Shown here: positions 6,213 to 8,675 of the stretch, one piece after another
Position numbering within the stretch: the stretch's first letter is position 1
Layout: every line of letters starts with the position of its first letter
Assembly (NCBI GenBank): GCA_003646525.1
Contig: QMKU01000041.1
Location: forward strand, 1-8,675
DNA: 8,675 nt
Source of the DNA: Campylobacterota bacterium
Lineage (GTDB): Bacteria > Campylobacterota > Campylobacteria > Campylobacterales > Sulfurovaceae
Direction: 5' to 3'
The notes under the pieces: model-generated
The model's input: only the letters and a program-made list of their open reading frames with translations
Database searches by the model: none
What the model was told of the DNA's origin: nothing
Made by a program: the position numbers and the translations under genes

Positions 6213-6263
6213 TAATAGTTTTTGTACAATTTGGCATCCTTCGTCTTATACTAGATACTTTTT

Positions 6264-6311
6264 GGAGGTTGGACTTTAGTCCAATATAGACGGGACTGAA
6301 GTCCCTACTCC
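6264..6311. repeat. GGACTTTAGTCC-family inverted repeat, copy 2 (diverged)
   Basis: Arms 6264-6283 and 6292-6311 pair at 15 of 20 positions around the loop ATATAGAC. Both arms keep the family core (GGACTTTAGTCC on the left, GGGACTGAAGTCCC on the right) and the GGAG...CTCC ends. As in the copy at 4299-4345, AGATACT precedes it. It sits exactly where the reductase reading frame loses its front end, so it marks or caused the break. Confidence 0.85.
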
Positions 6312-6314
6312 TAG

Positions 6315-6929
6315 ACTCTCCTGAGGTGTTTTTTTGGTGGCTATGCTTTAAGTAAGTGGGTCTCTGAACGATTAATGCAACAGGCTTTTTCTAGGGGTAT
6401 GGATGGACTTATTTTAAGACCTGGAAATATCTTTTTAAATACAGATACAGGAGTGTCTAGTCCTATGAATAGTAATTTTGCACTTTTGATGATGAGAGCA
6501 TATATTGATACTGGCTTAGCTCCAGATTTAGATATTGTTTTTGAAGCTGTTGGTGTAAATCAATTGGCAGAGGCTATGGTGAGTGTAACACTTGGTCAGA
6601 CCAATAAAACTATGTTAAATCTTTCAAATCCAAATGAGATATCACTCAAAGATTATGTTGAGATGTTGAGTGAAGTCACATCCAAACAGATAGAGATAGT
6701 TCCATTTGATGAATGGAAAGAGAGAGCTATAAAACCTCTCAAAGAGGGAACACCTCTTTTTCCACTGACACTTTATTTTCAAGATGATACAAGTGAAGAG
6801 CTGATGCATTTTGATACTTCATTGACGCAGATCGAGCTCAAAAAACATGGAATATATTTTAACGAAGATTATAAAGAGTTATTCTCTAATGCATTTGAGA
6901 AAACATTCAAAGATGCGCTTGGGCTTTAA
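6315..6929 (+). pseudogene. C-terminal part of a thioester reductase / extended SDR protein, front missing
   Basis: The frame is open from 6315; recognisable protein begins at 6336 with GGYALSKWVSERLMQQAF, which holds the catalytic Tyr and Lys (YxxxK, Y at 6342-6344, K at 6354-6356). It continues ...RGMDGLILRPGNIF, the usual RPG segment, then a substrate-domain part (AVGVNQLAEAMVSVTL, TMLNLSNPNEISLKDYVEML) and a C-terminal ELKKHGIYFNEDYKELFSNAFEKTF. This matches the second half of NAD(P)H-dependent thioester reductases that release products from NRPS/PKS carrier proteins, or of related stand-alone extended SDRs. The NAD(P)-binding Rossmann half (about 140-150 residues) is absent, so it cannot be active. 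The ATG at 6375 lies inside the conserved region and is not a true start. The phosphopantetheinyl transferase gene starts 6 nt after its stop, which supports an assembly-line origin. Confidence 0.75.
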
Positions 6930-6934
6930 TGTAG

Positions 6935-7537
6935 ATGAATGATCTTGAAACTATTGATATTGATGCAGATACTAAAATCTTTATCTTTAGTATAGAGAAA
7001 AATAGTTTCATGGTAGATAACTCTATAATACCTATGGAGCAGATAAAAAAAATCAAAAAGTTCAAAAATACTAAAGATAGAACAAAAAGGTTGCTAGCAA
7101 GAACATTTCTATTTAATTATTGTAAAAAAAACTATATTTTAGAAGATTTCACATTTGCATATACCAACAATCAACGACCAAGGTTTAAAGGCACTCATAA
7201 GATTGATTTTAGTATCTCATATTCTAAAGATATGGTTGCTATTGCCATATCTACTATGGGCATAGTAGGTTTGGATATTGAGTATATGGATGACTCTATA
7301 GTCTCTAAAAGCGTTGCATTAGAATTTATGAATGGGGCTGAATTTTCAACATTTGTAAATATAAAAAAAGAGCATATAATAAACTATTTTTATGAAAAAT
7401 GGACGGCAAAAGAGTCTTTTCTCAAAGCTAGCGGAGATGGACTACGAGTTAATCCAAAAACTGTAACCAATAGCTTAGGTAAAACTATATATTTTCAAGA
7501 TTATGTCATTAATATCTTTCGCTTGCTTCCATCCTAG
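6935..7537 (+). CDS. Sfp-type 4'-phosphopantetheinyl transferase
   Basis: 200 residues, slightly shorter than the usual 210-240. Sfp-family motifs in order: DRTKRLLARTFL at 48-59, RPRF at 81-84, FSISYSKDMVAIAIS at 92-106, GIVGLDIE at 109-116 with metal ligands Asp114 and Glu116, and YEKWTAKESFLKASGDGL at 153-170 with Trp156, Lys159, Glu160 and Lys164. Such enzymes move the phosphopantetheine arm of coenzyme A to a serine of acyl- or peptidyl-carrier proteins of NRPS/PKS systems. The usual SHS (with a CoA-contacting His) reads SYS here (Tyr96). The ATG at 6935 has no strong ribosome site and lies 5 nt after the reductase stop, so translation was probably coupled to it. The frame is intact although its partner is broken; it may still serve a carrier protein elsewhere. 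Base composition is visibly more AT-rich than glnA or mrp. Confidence 0.88.
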   Translation: MNDLETIDIDADTKIFIFSIEKNSFMVDNSIIPMEQIKKIKKFKNTKDRTKRLLARTFLFNYCKKNYILEDFTFAYTNNQRPRFKGTHKIDFSISYSKDMVAIAISTMGIVGLDIEYMDDSIVSKSVALEFMNGAEFSTFVNIKKEHIINYFYEKWTAKESFLKASGDGLRVNPKTVTNSLGKTIYFQDYVINIFRLLPS

Positions 7538-7674
7538 GAGTCAATATATGACCCTTGCCGTGCTTGTTTCATTGGAATAAGGAATCTCCCAAGAGAATAT
7601 GACTGACCTAGCCTGTCGAAAAATAGCCCATTTACCCTATATCTCATTTCCTATTTTTTGGATTGTGCAGAATG
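7538..7674. other. Intergenic sequence without a recognised gene
   Basis: Directly after the transferase stop comes GAGTCAATATATGACCC, a weak dyad. An ATG here gives only MTLAVLVSLE and then stops. The stretch around 7570-7600 (GGAATAAGGAATCTCCC) has the look of a degraded dispersed repeat but I cannot match it within the window. No hairpin followed by T-run, and no promoter worth naming. Confidence 0.4.
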
Positions 7675-7823
7675 GTAGGGGTCTGGTGATTTGTGATGCG
7701 TGAAGCGTAGCGAATGCATCATGAATCACCTGACCTCGGTTAACAAGATTAACGACTCAACCGAGGTCAAGTGTTGAAAATCCACCCACTTCGTGAGTTG
7801 ATTTTGCAACACATGACCCCTAC
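7675..7823. repeat. Tripartite palindrome array with 9-bp terminal inverted repeats (REP/BIME-like)
   Basis: The array begins GTAGGGGTC (7675-7683) and ends with its exact reverse complement GACCCCTAC (7815-7823). Inside are three consecutive palindromes. The first pairs 7680-7699 with 7716-7735 (17 of 20). The second pairs GACCTCGGTT (7732-7741) with AACCGAGGTC (7759-7768), 10 of 10. The third pairs GGTCA-GTGTTG-AAAATC (from 7765) with GATTTT-CAACAC-TGACC (to 7819), with one mismatch and a bulged base. Neighbouring palindromes share their GACC/GGTC feet. GTAG beside a hairpin is the guide motif known for E. coli REP sequences. The left half of the third unit recurs at 2826-2860. Confidence 0.85.
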
Positions 7824-7920
7824 TATACTGATGATCACAATAGTAAAAAGCCAAAAACAAGAAATCAAATATACACTTATTTTGTCATTTTCCGACAGCC
7901 TAGGTCACAACTAAAGGGCT
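7824..7920. other. AT-rich spacer between palindrome array and RAYT cassette
   Basis: About 100 nt without a supported frame, promoter or strong dyad on either strand. It may be the original flank into which the neighbouring elements inserted, but the minus strand shows no continuation of the gene that ends at 8070. Confidence 0.4.
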
Positions 7921-7960
7921 AAAGGGGTCGAGGTGAACGCAATCGTAAGCAACCCTACAC

Positions 7961-7981
7961 TATAATCCTATCACTAAAGGA
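7961..7981 (+). promoter_or_regulatory. -10 box and ribosome site of the RAYT remnant
   Basis: TATAAT at 7961-7966 predicts a start near 7973; AAAGGA at 7976-7981 lies 7 nt before the ATG at 7989. Both signals look intact, so the truncated frame is probably still transcribed. No clear -35 box. Confidence 0.5.
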
Positions 7982-7988
7982 AGCAGCA

Positions 7989-8093
7989 ATGCCAAGAAAA
8001 CCACGCATAGAGATAGCAGAATACTACCATATCATCGAAGCTAAGCTAAGGGGGGGCAACTACTACAGCTTAAGAGTTGTAGTTGTTACCTGA
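7989..8093 (+). pseudogene. REP-associated tyrosine transposase (RAYT, Y1_Tnp), N-terminal remnant
   Basis: The frame starts MPRKPRIEIAEYYHII, which matches the well-conserved opening of RAYT/TnpA-REP proteins (MPRKPRIEIAGYYHIINRG is the form I know). After residue 16 the match ends; EAKLRGGNYYSLRVVVVT is read from the following palindrome and stops at 8091. Full-length members run to roughly 150-300 residues, with an HUH metal site and one catalytic Tyr, all missing here. These enzymes act on REP palindromes in single-stranded form. Promoter and ribosome site are intact, and the remnant lies inside inverted repeats that contain the same GGGGTC foot as the nearby array. Confidence 0.75.
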
Positions 8094-8099
8094 CCCCTT
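8048..8099. repeat. Palindrome at the right end of the RAYT cassette
   Basis: AAGGGG (8048-8053) faces CCCCTT (8094-8099); inside, AACTACTACA (8058-8067) pairs with TGTAGTTGTT (8078-8087) at 9 of 10 positions around a loop containing CTTAAG. On the minus strand it reads GTAGAAAGGGGTCAGG, so GTAG again lies near the GGGGTC foot. It holds the stop codon of the minus-strand gene (8070-8072) and that of the RAYT remnant (8091-8093). Confidence 0.65.
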
Positions 8100-8675
8100 T
8101 CTACAGTTTATGATCTTGCTATACATCTCTGCTAGGAACTGCTGTGCTCTAGGATCACCATAAACATAACCGATCATTCTTTGGTTATATCCAAGCAGTC
8201 TCTCTACACTTTCTCTATCATTATCTATAATTGCCTGTACATAACTCTTGGCAACATCTACCGCTTGTGCTCCCACAGGGTCTTTTTGATCCGCAGTGGC
8301 TTTAACATCCAAAGAAAGCACATAACCCCCACTACTATAAAGCAGATCTTGTTGTGTCCTGATAGTCACCCTAGGCATATACCTACCCTCTTGTGTCAGA
8401 TTAACACTGAAGTTACTATCATCACTCATATGTGTCTCATCAATAACCCCATCCCCATCACTATCAAACAAATACTCTCTTACATTGAGCAATGTCCCCA
8501 CCTCTACTTCTGTCTGTAGTGATCCTATACCTTCATACTCCGTTGCTCTCATCCCTATAGGAGCAGAACCGTTGGCATCTGAGTTTATTGTCATAAGTTT
8601 TGAGAGTGAAGTGTTATCTTCACTCATAGCAGAGATATTGATCTCATTGCTTCCTTTGATGAGAGGTACATTATA
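8070..8675 (-). CDS. Large secreted-type protein with PKD-like domain, C-terminal 201 residues, end altered by a repeat
   Basis: The frame is open at the right edge, so the start lies outside the window; an internal Met at 8627 is not needed as start. The visible part begins VPLIKGSNEINISAMSED (beta-rich), then REYLFDSDGDGVIDE, a DxDxDG calcium-type loop in a context resembling PKD/Ig-like domains, followed by QEGRYMPRVTIRTQQD and GGYVLSLDVKAT. A helical segment follows (AVDVAKSYVQAIIDNDRESVERLL...FLAEMYSKI). The last codons, from about the Arg-Lys at 8100-8105, read into the inverted repeat of the RAYT cassette and give KGSGNNYNS before a TAA in the palindrome loop. The native C-terminus was therefore probably replaced when the cassette inserted. 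No function can be assigned; an exported or surface protein is the best guess. Confidence 0.7.
   Translation of the reverse strand, partial: YNVPLIKGSNEINISAMSEDNTSLSKLMTINSDANGSAPIGMRATEYEGIGSLQTEVEVGTLLNVREYLFDSDGDGVIDETHMSDDSNFSVNLTQEGRYMPRVTIRTQQDLLYSSGGYVLSLDVKATADQKDPVGAQAVDVAKSYVQAIIDNDRESVERLLGYNQRMIGYVYGDPRAQQFLAEMYSKIINCRKGSGNNYNS

Larger units (their letters stand above)
7921..8100 (+). mobile_element. 180-bp REP-RAYT cassette remnant with 9-bp terminal inverted repeats
   Basis: AAAGGGGTC at 7921-7929 and GACCCCTTT at 8092-8100 are perfect reverse complements, and similarity continues inward with small indels (AGGTGAAC on the left, AGGTAAC on the inverted right). Between them are a TATAAT box (7961-7966), a ribosome site (AAAGGA, 7976-7981), the first codons of a RAYT-type transposase at 7989 and a palindrome at 8048-8099. 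This is the layout of a REP-flanked transposase gene with most of the coding part deleted. No target duplication is evident at the edges. Confidence 0.7.

Noticed and set aside
6375..6377. ATG at 6375 as true start of the reductase
   Set aside because: The conserved GGYALSKWVSERL lies upstream in the same frame, so this Met is internal to a truncated protein.
7547..7579. Tiny frame MTLAVLVSLE after the transferase
   Set aside because: Ten codons, no ribosome site, no context.
7675..8100. Repeated GGGGTC/GACCCC motifs as a CRISPR array
   Set aside because: Units are unlike palindromes of different length with no regular spacers of constant size; REP-type structure explains them better.
8181..8519. 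112-codon plus-strand frame
   Set aside because: Antisense to the secreted-type protein, which has coherent domain-like sequence; no ribosome site.

Overview
The window reads like a chromosome segment of a Campylobacterota (epsilonproteobacterial) bacterium of the Sulfurovum/Sulfurimonas type. The evidence is an AT-leaning sequence, short leaders behind TATAAT-like -10 boxes with weak -35 boxes, a GlnA with Phe in place of the adenylylation Tyr (a trait I recall from Helicobacter pylori), and a small two-helix membrane protein of a type I associate with this group. The genus is inference.

Left part (1-4263), housekeeping. The 5' part of a minus-strand U32-family gene (TrhP/YegQ-like) is divergent from a PHP-type histidinol-phosphatase gene; they share a 66-bp control region. 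Then come glnA (type I glutamine synthetase) with a terminator hairpin, a small minus-strand membrane protein, and divergent from it mrp (Fe-S carrier P-loop ATPase). Short dyads lie over the glnA promoter and between the small-protein and mrp promoters.

Middle (4264-5714). An inverted repeat with perfect 20-bp arms separates mrp from a convergent minus-strand gene for a signal-peptide-bearing, POTRA-less Omp85/BamA-type outer-membrane protein. The best -10 box of that gene places +1 on the A of its ATG, so the mRNA may be leaderless.

Right part (5715-8675), accessory and visibly decayed. A 95-codon P-loop ATPase fragment overlaps (ATGA) a 20-codon orphan start. A second, diverged copy of the inverted repeat follows. 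Directly after it begins the headless C-terminal part of a thioester-reductase/extended-SDR protein, then a complete Sfp-type phosphopantetheinyl transferase. This looks like the remains of a peptide or polyketide assembly-line locus. Downstream (7675-8100) is a dense array of palindromes bounded by GGGGTC/GACCCC, ending in a 180-bp cassette with perfect 9-bp terminal inverted repeats. The cassette holds the promoter, ribosome site and first ~16 codons of a REP-associated tyrosine transposase (RAYT), with the rest deleted. It abuts the 3' end of a minus-strand secreted-type protein gene whose last codons and stop are supplied by the repeat. A further single copy of the array sequence sits downstream of glnA.

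The most notable signal is therefore a REP/RAYT system: two families of palindromic repeats, one with its degenerate transposase gene still in place, at or next to the broken genes of the accessory half. No CRISPR array, tRNA or rRNA was seen.
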